Part shown: in pieces, positions 42,975 through 51,507 of the stretch
Layout: each line of letters begins with the position of its first letter
How positions within the stretch are numbered: position 1 is the first letter of the stretch
Source: Alkalimonas delamerensis
GTDB taxonomy: Bacteria; Pseudomonadota; Gammaproteobacteria; Enterobacterales; Alteromonadaceae
Length of the DNA: 64,000 nucleotides
Assembly: GCF_030717955.1 (NCBI RefSeq)
Contig: NZ_JAUZVY010000001.1
Span: 558,001 to 622,000, forward strand
Reading direction: 5' to 3'
The notes under the pieces: generated by a model
Databases searched by the model: none
What the model was told of the DNA's origin: nothing
Seen by the model: only the letters and a program-made list of their open reading frames with translations
Made by a program: the position numbers and the translations under genes

Positions 42975-43744
42975 TGAGAAAAATATTTATAGCTTTATCT
43001 TTGCTTGGTGTTGCTTGCATAACGCAAGCAGATATGTGCGATATACAAGTTATTACAGAAAATGAACTAAGTAATTTTGGAAAATATTTTCAAATACCTG
43101 AAGATGAATCAGTTGAGTTGATTTTGTCGAAGTATCCACAGTGTATAGATCAGGCGAGTCTTATTGTTGCATATTTGTATCTTGATTCTGCATCACCATT
43201 TCATAGCATCTTAAAAGCTGTTAGCTATCTTAAGCAATCTGTTGAAATGGGGAATGAACAAGCTGCTGCTTTGCTTGGTAGCTTATTTATTTCAAATGAA
43301 AGAGTTTACAATTTGGAGGAGGGTATTGAGTTACTCGAGTTTGCATCGTCAAATGGTGTGAATCTAGCGATGATCAACTTATTTACTCTCTCAAGACAAG
43401 GTAAATACGATAGTGAAAAGGGGGTGCAGCTTCTGGAAAACGCTTATAAAAATGGGTACGAGAAAGCTGTACTCTATTATGGGCATTATCTTCACTTGAA
43501 ATCAGTTGCTACTGGGCAACATGCCCTTACGGCTGATGCGATTGCTATTCTGGAAGAATTTGATTTTATTGAGTTATCCGGTGATAGGCACTTTTATTTG
43601 ACTGAAATATACATGGATAAAAGAACCGCACACTATGATTCTGCTAAGGCTGTGCAGCATTGGACTAAAGCTATTGAAGAAGGGCATGAACGAGCTATTA
43701 GCTTATGGAAGAGCTATGAAAAAGCTTCTCAGCAAAATGATTAG
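42971..43744 (+). CDS. Exported SEL1-like repeat protein, candidate RHS immunity or partner protein
   Basis: The 257-residue product has a signal peptide (MMRKIFIALSLLGVACITQA, cleavage before DM) and then about six SEL1/TPR-like helical units, recognisable in AVSYLKQSVEMGNEQAAALLG, EGIELLEFASSNGVNLAMINL, GVQLLENAYKNGYEKAVLYYG and AVQHWTKAIEEGHERAISLW (each quoted within limits). Its start overlaps the RHS stop by four bases (ATGA; a second ATG follows at 42974). The DNA is clearly more AT-rich than the RHS core, like the RHS tip. Position and composition are those of an immunity gene paired with the toxin tip, and a Sec signal would place it in the periplasm; the function is inferred. Confidence 0.7.
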   Translation: MMRKIFIALSLLGVACITQADMCDIQVITENELSNFGKYFQIPEDESVELILSKYPQCIDQASLIVAYLYLDSASPFHSILKAVSYLKQSVEMGNEQAAALLGSLFISNERVYNLEEGIELLEFASSNGVNLAMINLFTLSRQGKYDSEKGVQLLENAYKNGYEKAVLYYGHYLHLKSVATGQHALTADAIAILEEFDFIELSGDRHFYLTEIYMDKRTAHYDSAKAVQHWTKAIEEGHERAISLWKSYEKASQQND

Positions 43745-43787
43745 ATACCCCGTTCGCGAATCGTGCGGCCCCCGTTCATAAAAAGCA

Positions 43788-43950
43788 GGGGAAGTCACCG
43801 ACAGTCTGCTGCTGGATGGCCTGTACGAGCGGGTGCAGTTGCCGGGTGGTATCATCGAGCACAAGTTCTGGGGCGGCTGCCCGGGTGGTGCGGCGCAGCA
43901 ACAACACCAGCTCGGTGCATTACTTTCATATCTTCGGGCTCGGCTCCACC
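43788..43950 (+). pseudogene. Frameshifted fragment of RHS core DNA
   Basis: About 160 bases closely match the intact RHS gene from about 41464 to 41626 (GACAGTCTGCTGCTGGATGG, TGTACGAGCGGGTGCAGTTG, and CAACACCAGCTCGGTGCATTA). A two-base deletion after CGGC near 43875 and other changes break the frame, and both ends stop abruptly. It is a leftover of a second RHS copy or displaced C-terminal cassette, which fits the known growth and decay of RHS loci. No complete gene is present between 43744 and 44049. Confidence 0.8.
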
Positions 43951-44048
43951 GGTTGCTAAGCAGTTACGGTTATACTCTGCATCCATTTCAAAACCGGCCT
44001 GTGCTAAACTCTTTGCATCAAATCAGGGGTTTGCGGGAATAGAGAGCG

Positions 44049-44702
44049 ATGAAGATGGAAAAAGTCTGGGATCCGGCGGTGCGATTTTTTCACTGGAGTC
44101 AGCTGCTGCTCTTGGCCGGGCTTTGGTACACCGGTACCGAAGGGTTGATGGAGTGGCACCAGCTGCTGGCGTATAGCCTGGCAGCCGTATTATTGGCTCG
44201 GATCTGTTGGGGGCTTTATGGCAGTCCCAGCGCTCGCTTTCACCGTTTTGCCGCCAGTCCCTTAAAAGCCTGGCGCTATTTACGACAGCCGCAAGCGGTG
44301 ATGGGGCACAACCCGGCTTCTTCTTACATGATTTTTGCCCTGCTGCTGCTGGTGTTGCTGCAGTTTATTTCAGGTTTAATGACCACGGATCATATCTTTA
44401 CCGACGGCCCCTTGGTGCGTTATGTCTCCAGTGACACGGTGTCGCTGGCGACACGCTGGCATAAAGTGGGCATTGATGTGTTGTTGATTGCGGTGGCGGT
44501 GCATGTGGCCGCAGCGCTTTGGCACAGTAGGCGGCACCACAATGTGATAATGGGCATGCTGCATGGCAAACTTCGAGCGGTACCGGGCCAGTCGGCGCAG
44601 CCGTTGAAAAACAGCTGGAGCTACTTTGTGTTGGTGGTGATCTTCTGGCTAGGGTTTTATTGGTGGCAAGGTGCGGATCTGATTCGTATGCTCAGCTTTT
44701 GA
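44049..44702 (+). CDS. Cytochrome b561-type diheme membrane protein
   Basis: Predicted inner-membrane di-heme cytochrome b that passes electrons between quinol and a periplasmic acceptor. The 217-residue product has four to five helices and His in the expected places: RFFHWSQLLLLAGL (about residue 15), MEWHQLLAYSLAA, TRWHKVGIDVLLIAVAVHVAAALWH (quoted in part) and RRHHNVIMG. A stretch GHNPASSYMIFALLLL is typical of the Ni/Fe-hydrogenase-like cytochrome b group. The convergent neighbour is a cytochrome c', a frequent partner, suggesting electron delivery to it. ATG at 44049 follows AGAGAG; ATG at 44055 is an alternative. Confidence 0.88.
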   Translation: MKMEKVWDPAVRFFHWSQLLLLAGLWYTGTEGLMEWHQLLAYSLAAVLLARICWGLYGSPSARFHRFAASPLKAWRYLRQPQAVMGHNPASSYMIFALLLLVLLQFISGLMTTDHIFTDGPLVRYVSSDTVSLATRWHKVGIDVLLIAVAVHVAAALWHSRRHHNVIMGMLHGKLRAVPGQSAQPLKNSWSYFVLVVIFWLGFYWWQGADLIRMLSF

Positions 44703-44709
44703 TAAAAGA

Positions 44710-44731
44710 CCACAGGGGCAAGCCCCTGTGG
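44710..44731 (-). terminator. Terminator between the cytochrome b and cytochrome c' genes
   Basis: CCACAGGGG and CCCCTGTGG form a 9-bp stem with a CAAG loop. Read leftward the stem is followed by TCTTTTATC, so it mainly terminates cytochrome c' transcription; it also lies eight bases after the cytochrome b stop. Confidence 0.7.
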
Positions 44732-44741
44732 TGGTGTTGGA

Positions 44742-45203
44742 TTAGTCTGCCCGGTAGTTGTCGTGGCAGGCTTTGCAGTTGTTGGCAAACTCGCGAAAAG
44801 CGCCCTGGATTTCACGACGTTCCCCGCCTTGTGCGGCCTGGTGCAAAGCCGCAGCATCGGCGGCAAACTTTTCACCGCGCTGGTTGAAGTCTTCCAGGTT
44901 TTGCCACAAGGCGGCTTTGACTTTGCCGCTGGCATGATCGGCACCCGGGAAATTAAAGGCTTCCCACGGCAGCTGACTTAAGGTTGCCAGGGCTTCGGCC
45001 CGGCGCTGCACCCGCTCCAGATCGTATGGCACATTGCCCCTAAACATGTCGTTGATGTCTACCAGGTTAAAACGGATAGCCTGAAACGTCGCCTGGCGGT
45101 AGGTCACGGCGTCTTCGCCATTGACGAAGGCATTGGCGTGGCTGCTTTGGCTAAAAACGATTCCAGAACAGAGTAAGGCAATGGCAATTAGTGATTTTTT
45201 CAT
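44742..45203 (-). CDS. Cytochrome c' (four-helix c-type cytochrome)
   Basis: Periplasmic heme protein of the cytochrome c' family, which binds NO or CO and may protect against nitrosative stress; its physiological donor is often a cytochrome b561. The 153-residue product has a Sec signal (MKKSLIAIALLCSGIVFSQS, cleavage near SHA), a four-helix body (AVTYRQATFQAIRFNLVDIN in part), and the heme-binding CKACH near the C-terminus (NNCKACHDNYRAD), the hallmark position for this family. ATG at 45203. It converges on the cytochrome b gene with a shared hairpin between them. Confidence 0.92.
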   Translation of the reverse strand: MKKSLIAIALLCSGIVFSQSSHANAFVNGEDAVTYRQATFQAIRFNLVDINDMFRGNVPYDLERVQRRAEALATLSQLPWEAFNFPGADHASGKVKAALWQNLEDFNQRGEKFAADAAALHQAAQGGERREIQGAFREFANNCKACHDNYRAD

Positions 45204-45333
45204 GGACGCTCCTTGGTGGTTTCCATTTTGAAACAGCCCAGTAGCCGTTTCATGGAGTTACAGGGACATCGACTACTCCTCCCTGTGTTATTTGTTCAAC
45301 CTATACTAAGGGACTTGCAGCCAAAAGTGTAGT

Positions 45334-45376
45334 ACCTTAAGGTGGTTGTTGACCAGGCAGTTTAGTTGGTCAACAA
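45334..45376. promoter_or_regulatory. Palindrome and hairpin upstream of the GGDEF-EAL gene
   Basis: ACCTTAAGGT (45334-45343) is a perfect palindrome. TTGTTGACCA (45346-45355) and TGGTCAACAA (45367-45376) form a 10-bp inverted repeat with an 11-base loop. A -10-like TATACT lies at 45302-45307 without a good -35, so both elements would fall in the 5' leader of the GTG-started gene at 45414. Confidence 0.4.
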
Positions 45377-45413
45377 GTCGTAGCCCGCAGCATAACAACA
45401 ACAGGCTTTTTGC

Positions 45414-48374
45414 GTGAAAGAACTGCAATTACAAAAACCTACCGGAGTGCGCTCGCTCAGTGTGAAGCTGGCTTTGCTGGTTTTTTTGTGTACCCTCGCC
45501 GCGGGTGTAGTGGTGTTTTGGGCGGTGTTGTTTCTGCAACGGGCGGTGTTGCTGGAGCAGGAGAAAACCAGCCTAACCCTGCTGGCGCAGCACAGTGCGC
45601 GCCATGTCGAGCAACTCATTACCAGCAAAGAAAAAAAAGCATTGATGGCCAACCAGTTGCTGACGCGCTCGTTGCGGGAGCATCAGGCTAACAGCAGGCC
45701 CCCCTTGCCTCAGCATGCCGATGGTGCCATTCGGTTGCAGGATGAGGTATCCGGTGCTTTTTTGCCTGCCAGAAAGCGGGGCACGGAGGCAGAGCGTTGG
45801 TTCGATGCCACCAGCCGTGACTGGCCGGCACTGGCCGCCATGATGCGGCAAGACTTTTTTAATTTTTACTTTATCAGCCAGGATCACTTTATCCGCATTT
45901 CACCATCGGATTGGGCGATGGCGATTGATGCCGATCATAATTTTCATCAGGATGTTTTTTTCCGACTGGCTATGCCGGAGTACAATCCAGCCCGGGTACC
46001 GCGCTGGACACCGGTGTATTTTGACGATATCTGGCAACAATGGATGATCAGCCTGATTATCCCGGTTTATTTTGGTGATGAATTTGTCGGCGTGACGGGT
46101 TCCGACTACCTACTGGATGAGCTTTTTGCGGACTTGATACCGCCAGCGCAACTGGGCAGGCAGCACCGACTGATGGTGTTTGAGCGCAGTGGCAATTTAT
46201 TGCTGGTGCCCGATCATCAACCTGGCCGGGATGCCCGGATGAATACTTTGCTGCAAGGTATGGAGCTGCAGGATAGCGAGTTGCAAGACTTCAAGAGCAG
46301 TGTATTGGCCAGTCCCGAACAGCAGGCATTTCGTAGCGCGCAAAGTGAAACTTACCTGCTGCAAGCTGCACCGGTCGAGCGTCTTGGCTGGTTTTTAACG
46401 GTGTACCGCCCGAAGAAAGATGCCTTCGTGACCCTTGAAGCCATTCAATCCAAAATGGTGGCCTTCTTTGTGTTGATAGCCCTCATTGTGGCTCTGTTGC
46501 TGCAGTTTTTTATCTACCGCTTGGTCCTCAAACGGTTAAAGCGGGTCTCTGACGCGGTAGTCCGTATGGGGCGAGGCGGCTACCACCTGTTGAATCTGGA
46601 TAAAGGCAGCGATGAAATCGGTGTATTAAATCGTGCCGTCGAAGGAATGTCGGATGAAATCAATGAGCTGCTTAAGGGGCTCAATACCCGGATCGCCGAA
46701 AAAGAGCAAGCGGAGCGCTCTACCAAAAAACTGACCAAGGCGGTGTCTTTTTCCAGCTCCGGCATTGTACTGACCGATGCAAAGCTTCGTATCGAGTACC
46801 TGAATCCGTTTCTGGTTGATTTACTGTTGCTTCCGATGGAAGAGGCCGAAGGCAAGCCGCTGACAGACTTGCTGTCACCGGAAATGGCTTTTGCCCGCGA
46901 AGACATTTTGCAGACAATTTTGTCCCGCCACCACTGGCGGGGGGATATTATCCTGGCACACCAGGAACAAGCATGCTGGATGTCAATGGCGATTGCGCCC
47001 ATTCGGGATGAAAAAGGAGTGGTTACCAATTATGTCTGCGCGTTGCAGGATATTTCTTTTATTAAGGAAAGCCAGCAAAAAATGGAGCAGCTGGCTTACT
47101 TTGATGTGCTGACAGGCCTGGCCAACCGGGGCTACTTCAGAGAGCAGCTGCGAAAAGCGTTGGCGATGTCGCAGCGCGGCCACTATGCCTTCGCGCTGCT
47201 TTATTTTGATTTGGATGAATTCAAACTCATTAATGACACTTTAGGGCACGATGCCGGTGATGAGTTATTGAAAGAAGTTGCCAGGCGCTTGACCAGTCGG
47301 CTGCGGGATGAAGACACCATAGCGCGCTTGGGTGGTGATGAATTTGCCGTAATTTTAAGTGGTGTGGACAGCCGGCAGCAAGCCGCGCTGATTGCTGAGA
47401 ATTTACAGCATTCGTTCTCGATGCCGGTAAAGCTGGGTTCTCAGGAAGTGGCTATCAGCGCCAGCATCGGCATTACCATGGCGCCGGAGGATGCCGGTGA
47501 AGAGGAGCTGCTGCTAAAACATGCCGATTTGGCGATGTACGAAGCCAAAGCCCGGGGTAAGAACACCTTTCATTTCTTTAGTCAGGATTTAAACGAGGCG
47601 GCCAAAGAGCGGTTGGAGCTGGAAAGTCAGCTGCGTGAAGCCATTCGTGAGCATCAGTTTATGCTGTACTACCAACCCAAAATTGATTTGACCACTCAGC
47701 GCGTGGTTGGGTACGAAGCGCTGCTACGTTGGCTTAGACCAAACAACACCCTGGTACCACCGGCACGTTTTATTCCGGTTGCTGAAAGCACAGGGCTTAT
47801 TGTGCAGATTGGCGAGTGGGTGTTGTGGGAGGGTTGCCGCTTTTTGGCTCGACAGCGCAGTCGTGGCTTGAATGTGGATCTGTCCATCAACCTGTCGGTA
47901 CGTCAGTTTAAAGACAATAGTCTGGCTGAAACCGTAGAGCGGGTATTGCAGCGAACCGGCGTTGAGCCTGAACGTATTATCTTTGAAATTACCGAAAGCA
48001 TGTTGATGGGTGATACCGATGCGGCTATTCATCAATTAAATCAGTTGAAAAAGCTGGGGGTCTCTTTATCTATCGATGATTTTGGTACAGGCTATTCATC
48101 ATTAAGCTATTTAAAACGCTTCCCGGTGGATGAGCTTAAGATCGATCGTTCCTTTGTGCAGGATATACCAGAGGATCAGAACGATAAGGATATTGTTTCC
48201 GCCATTATCGCCATGGCTCAGCAAATGAATTTACGGGTGGTCGCCGAAGGCGTTGAAACCTCCGAGCAGGTTGCGTTTTTAAAACAACATCAATGCGCTC
48301 TGGTGCAGGGCTATTACTTCAGTATGCCCCTGGCCGAGCAAGAGTTGAGTCAGTTGCACTACACAATTAATTGA
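45414..48374 (+). CDS. Membrane dCache-HAMP-PAS-GGDEF-EAL protein (bifunctional c-di-GMP enzyme candidate)
   Basis: Predicted to make and/or degrade c-di-GMP in response to a periplasmic signal. Order in the 986-residue product: TM1 (about 17-42), periplasmic Cache-type sensor (about 43-340; FYFISQDHFIRISPSDW, PVYFGDEFVGVTGSDY), TM2 (about 343-366), HAMP, PAS (about 435-545; SSSGIVLTDAKLRIEYLNPF), GGDEF (about 560-720; active site RLGGDEFAV near 639, intact), EAL (about 735-980; YEALLRW near 766, ITESMLM, DDFGTGYSSLSYLKRF, EGVET), intact. Both catalytic sites look functional, so the net activity is uncertain. Start is GTG at 45414 after ACAGG; its start is less certain than the rest. Confidence 0.9.
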   Translation: MKELQLQKPTGVRSLSVKLALLVFLCTLAAGVVVFWAVLFLQRAVLLEQEKTSLTLLAQHSARHVEQLITSKEKKALMANQLLTRSLREHQANSRPPLPQHADGAIRLQDEVSGAFLPARKRGTEAERWFDATSRDWPALAAMMRQDFFNFYFISQDHFIRISPSDWAMAIDADHNFHQDVFFRLAMPEYNPARVPRWTPVYFDDIWQQWMISLIIPVYFGDEFVGVTGSDYLLDELFADLIPPAQLGRQHRLMVFERSGNLLLVPDHQPGRDARMNTLLQGMELQDSELQDFKSSVLASPEQQAFRSAQSETYLLQAAPVERLGWFLTVYRPKKDAFVTLEAIQSKMVAFFVLIALIVALLLQFFIYRLVLKRLKRVSDAVVRMGRGGYHLLNLDKGSDEIGVLNRAVEGMSDEINELLKGLNTRIAEKEQAERSTKKLTKAVSFSSSGIVLTDAKLRIEYLNPFLVDLLLLPMEEAEGKPLTDLLSPEMAFAREDILQTILSRHHWRGDIILAHQEQACWMSMAIAPIRDEKGVVTNYVCALQDISFIKESQQKMEQLAYFDVLTGLANRGYFREQLRKALAMSQRGHYAFALLYFDLDEFKLINDTLGHDAGDELLKEVARRLTSRLRDEDTIARLGGDEFAVILSGVDSRQQAALIAENLQHSFSMPVKLGSQEVAISASIGITMAPEDAGEEELLLKHADLAMYEAKARGKNTFHFFSQDLNEAAKERLELESQLREAIREHQFMLYYQPKIDLTTQRVVGYEALLRWLRPNNTLVPPARFIPVAESTGLIVQIGEWVLWEGCRFLARQRSRGLNVDLSINLSVRQFKDNSLAETVERVLQRTGVEPERIIFEITESMLMGDTDAAIHQLNQLKKLGVSLSIDDFGTGYSSLSYLKRFPVDELKIDRSFVQDIPEDQNDKDIVSAIIAMAQQMNLRVVAEGVETSEQVAFLKQHQCALVQGYYFSMPLAEQELSQLHYTIN

Positions 48375-48396
48375 TGCCAACATCAGGAACACGAAC

Positions 48397-51300
48397 ATGA
48401 TTAAACAGCTTCCTCGGGTGGGGGTGGTTGCCATTGCATTGGCATCGCCTGTTCTTTATGCTGCCCAAACGACGCCGGAGTTGGGGATCCGGGACAAGAC
48501 CCCCAATCTGATTGCTTTAACCCATGCCACCGTCACGACAGAACCAGGCAAAACCATTGAAAATGCCACCGTGCTTATCCGCAATGGCGTCATTGAATCG
48601 GTTCGGGCATCAGGACCCGTTCCGGCTGGTTACCAGCAGCAGGATATGAGTGGCCACTACATTTATGCCGGTTTTATCGACCCCTTTACCCAGTATGGGG
48701 TAGAGCAGGCAAAAGCGGGGGCGGGGTTTCGTTTTGGTGAGCCGCCACAATACGACAACGAGCGTCGTGGTGGCAATGCTGGTAATGCAGCGATTCACGC
48801 CGAGCGTCGCTGGGCCGATGAGTTTAAGCCGGATGCCCGACAAGCTAAACCATTGCTGGAGCAAGGCTTTACTACGGTGCAGTCCGCCAGGCACGATGGT
48901 ATCTTTCGAGGCACCGGTGTGGTGGCATCGTTAAAAGACGGTCTGGCCAATGAGGTGGTGCTAAAAGCGACCGGGCAGCACTTTATGTCGTTCAGTAAAG
49001 GCAGTTCAACGCAAAGCTATCCTTCCTCCCTGATGGGCAGTATTGCACTGATCCGACAGACTTTGTCGGATGCCGACTGGTATCAGCAAGCTTACGGCAA
49101 AACGGATTTGCGCTTTCACAGTCAGCCGGTTGAGTACAATGCTGCTTTGGCGGCTTTAGCCAACCTTCCCAACCAGGGCATCTTGTTTGAAACCAGCGAC
49201 GAACAGTCTTTGCTTCGAGCGCATCGTTTATTGGCTGAGTTTGGTATAGAGCGAGTGGCGATGCTGGGCTCTGGCCATGAATACAGCCGATTGGAGCAAA
49301 TCAAAGCCAGCAATCGGACTCTGGTGTTGCCATTGAATTTTCCGGCAGCGCCGGACGTGCATTACGCCGATGCGCAGCTGGATGTCAGCCTGGCCGATTT
49401 ACGGCATTGGGAACGGGCACCAGCCAACCCTGCTGCGGTGGCTGGCGCCGGTATTCGTTTTGCGCTGACCAGTCATGGTCTGGAGCAGAAAAAAGATTTT
49501 TGGCCCAACTTAAGGCGGGCTATCGGCCATGGCTTGACCGAGCAGCAGGCTCTGGCTGCCTTAACTACAGTGCCTGCTGAGTTGTTAGGTTTGAATGCCC
49601 AGCTAGGCAAAGTGCAAGCTGGGTATCAGGCCGATCTGGTGGTAAGCCGCGGCAATCTGTTTGCCGATGGTGAAATTGTTGCGACCTGGTTACGTGGTCA
49701 ACCGGTTCGGCATCAGGTCGAGGCTGCTGACTTGACGGGGCGTTATGCAATCTCTGTTGAAGGCCAGAGCGCTGATCTTCACCTGACCGGGCGGCCAGGT
49801 CGGCTGCAAGGTGAGCTTCGAGTCGGTGAACAGCGCATTAAGCTGGAGCATCTTCAGCAGCAAGGGCCGCAACTGCAATTTAGCTTGCCATTGCAAGACT
49901 GGTTGGGCCGTGCCGAAGTGTTGCAGTTTAGCGGCATGGTTGCCGACTCAGTGCTGAGTGGTCATTGGCTAAAAGCCGACGGCCAGCGCCAGGCGGTGCA
50001 AACGCAGCGGCACGCATTGCCTGCTGATGGGCCGAAAGAAGCAGCAGCACCCGCACCTTTGCTGTCGCAGTTAACCTTTCCGAACCGCGCTTTTGGTTTC
50101 ACTGAGTTGCCGCGCCAGCAAAACTTGCACATTCAAAACGCCACCATCTGGACAGCGGCCGATGCCGGTGTTCTGACCGAAACCGACATTCTGGTGCGTG
50201 ATGGCCGTATTCACCGGATTGGTCAGGGGCTGTCAACGCCGCGTGGCTATACGCTGATCGATGCGACCGGGATGCATCTGACCCCCGGCATCATTGATGA
50301 GCATTCGCATATTGCTACAGCCCAGGGCGTCAATGAAGGCTCGCATGCCAATACCGCTGAAGTGCGGCTTGGGGATGTGGTCAACCCGGATGACATCAAT
50401 ATTTACCGTGGCCTTGCTGGTGGTGTCACCGCGGTGCAGCTGCTGCATGGCAGTGCCAATCCCATTGGTGGTCAGGCACAGATCCTGCGGCTGCGCTGGG
50501 GCCAGGATGCCGAGGGCATGAAATTTGAAAATGCCCCACCCAGCATCAAATTTGCCTTGGGTGAAAATGTGAAGCAGTCCAACTGGGGAGCTCAGTTCTC
50601 GACCCGTTACCCGCAAACCCGAATTGGGGTTGAGACTTTTATCCGCGATCAATTCCAGGCCGCCAAAGAGTACCAAGCGAGCTGGCAGGCCTATCAGGGG
50701 TTATCACGCCGTGACCGGGCCAAAGTGGTGCCACCACGCCGTGATTACCAGCTGGAAACTCTGGTGCAAATCTTAAATGGTGAGCGTCATATTCATACCC
50801 ACTCTTACGTTGCATCCGAAATTTTGATGCTGCTGGAATTGGCTGAAGATATGGGCTTTCACATCCAAACCTTTACCCACATTCTGGAAGGGTACAAAGT
50901 CGCTTCTGAGATGAAAGCGCACGGTGCCACTGTCTCTTCTTTCGCCGACTGGTGGGGATTTAAGATGGAGGTCAATGATGCCATTCCGACCAACACCTGC
51001 CTGATGCATGAGCAGGGACTGAATGTCAGCGTGAACTCGGACGACCCGGGGCTGTTGCGCCGCCTGAATCAGGAAGCGGCTAAATCGGTGATGTACTGTG
51101 GTATGGATGAACATGAGGCTCTTAAGATGGTCACCATCAACCCAGCGATCCAATTAAAAATTGACGATAAGGTGGGCTCAATTGAAGTCGGTAAAGAAGC
51201 GGACTTTGTGTTGTGGGATGGGCATCCGCTGTCTGTGTACAGTCAGGTGCAGCAAACCTGGATCCAGGGTGCGCGCTACTTTGATCGTGCTGCCGATCTG

Positions 51301-51507
51301 GCCATGCGAGATCAGCTGCAGCAAGAGCGTTACCAATTGATCCAGAAAGTTCTGACCGCGGGCGAGTCGGCACGGCAAGGCAGTCAGCAAGGCTATAAGG
51401 ATGAAGATCCGATCTGGCACTGCGATGATCACCATGACTGGTTGCAGATCCGCTTTGGCCATCAACACTTTCACCAGCACGGCCATCACCATGGAGGAGC
51501 ACACTAA
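48397..51507 (+). CDS. Exported tandem amidohydrolase with a degenerate first half and His-rich tail
   Basis: Large amidohydrolase-superfamily protein, probably periplasmic; substrate unknown. The 1036-residue product has a Sec signal (MIKQLPRVGVVAIALASPVL), a first amidohydrolase-like half (about 30-450) in which the HxH position reads FIDPFTQYG and other ligands are absent, a beta-rich middle, and a second half (about 570-1000) with all ligands: IIDEHSHI, HIHTHSYVASE, FTHILEGYK and NSDDPGLL. The last 30 residues contain 11 His (GHQHFHQHGHHHGGAH at the end), a likely metal-binding tail. ATG at 48397; its stop overlaps the next gene by one base (TAATG). Confidence 0.85.
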   Translation: MIKQLPRVGVVAIALASPVLYAAQTTPELGIRDKTPNLIALTHATVTTEPGKTIENATVLIRNGVIESVRASGPVPAGYQQQDMSGHYIYAGFIDPFTQYGVEQAKAGAGFRFGEPPQYDNERRGGNAGNAAIHAERRWADEFKPDARQAKPLLEQGFTTVQSARHDGIFRGTGVVASLKDGLANEVVLKATGQHFMSFSKGSSTQSYPSSLMGSIALIRQTLSDADWYQQAYGKTDLRFHSQPVEYNAALAALANLPNQGILFETSDEQSLLRAHRLLAEFGIERVAMLGSGHEYSRLEQIKASNRTLVLPLNFPAAPDVHYADAQLDVSLADLRHWERAPANPAAVAGAGIRFALTSHGLEQKKDFWPNLRRAIGHGLTEQQALAALTTVPAELLGLNAQLGKVQAGYQADLVVSRGNLFADGEIVATWLRGQPVRHQVEAADLTGRYAISVEGQSADLHLTGRPGRLQGELRVGEQRIKLEHLQQQGPQLQFSLPLQDWLGRAEVLQFSGMVADSVLSGHWLKADGQRQAVQTQRHALPADGPKEAAAPAPLLSQLTFPNRAFGFTELPRQQNLHIQNATIWTAADAGVLTETDILVRDGRIHRIGQGLSTPRGYTLIDATGMHLTPGIIDEHSHIATAQGVNEGSHANTAEVRLGDVVNPDDINIYRGLAGGVTAVQLLHGSANPIGGQAQILRLRWGQDAEGMKFENAPPSIKFALGENVKQSNWGAQFSTRYPQTRIGVETFIRDQFQAAKEYQASWQAYQGLSRRDRAKVVPPRRDYQLETLVQILNGERHIHTHSYVASEILMLLELAEDMGFHIQTFTHILEGYKVASEMKAHGATVSSFADWWGFKMEVNDAIPTNTCLMHEQGLNVSVNSDDPGLLRRLNQEAAKSVMYCGMDEHEALKMVTINPAIQLKIDDKVGSIEVGKEADFVLWDGHPLSVYSQVQQTWIQGARYFDRAADLAMRDQLQQERYQLIQKVLTAGESARQGSQQGYKDEDPIWHCDDHHDWLQIRFGHQHFHQHGHHHGGAH

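Noticed and set aside
43744..43790. Possible integron attC-like site (GTTCG...AAC-like bases) after the SEL1 gene
   Set aside because: No paired core sites, no integrase and no symmetric arms of the right length.
43763..44176. 137-codon frame covering the RHS scar and the start of cytochrome b
   Set aside because: It reads the frameshifted RHS fragment in one frame and then cytochrome b DNA out of frame; not a gene.
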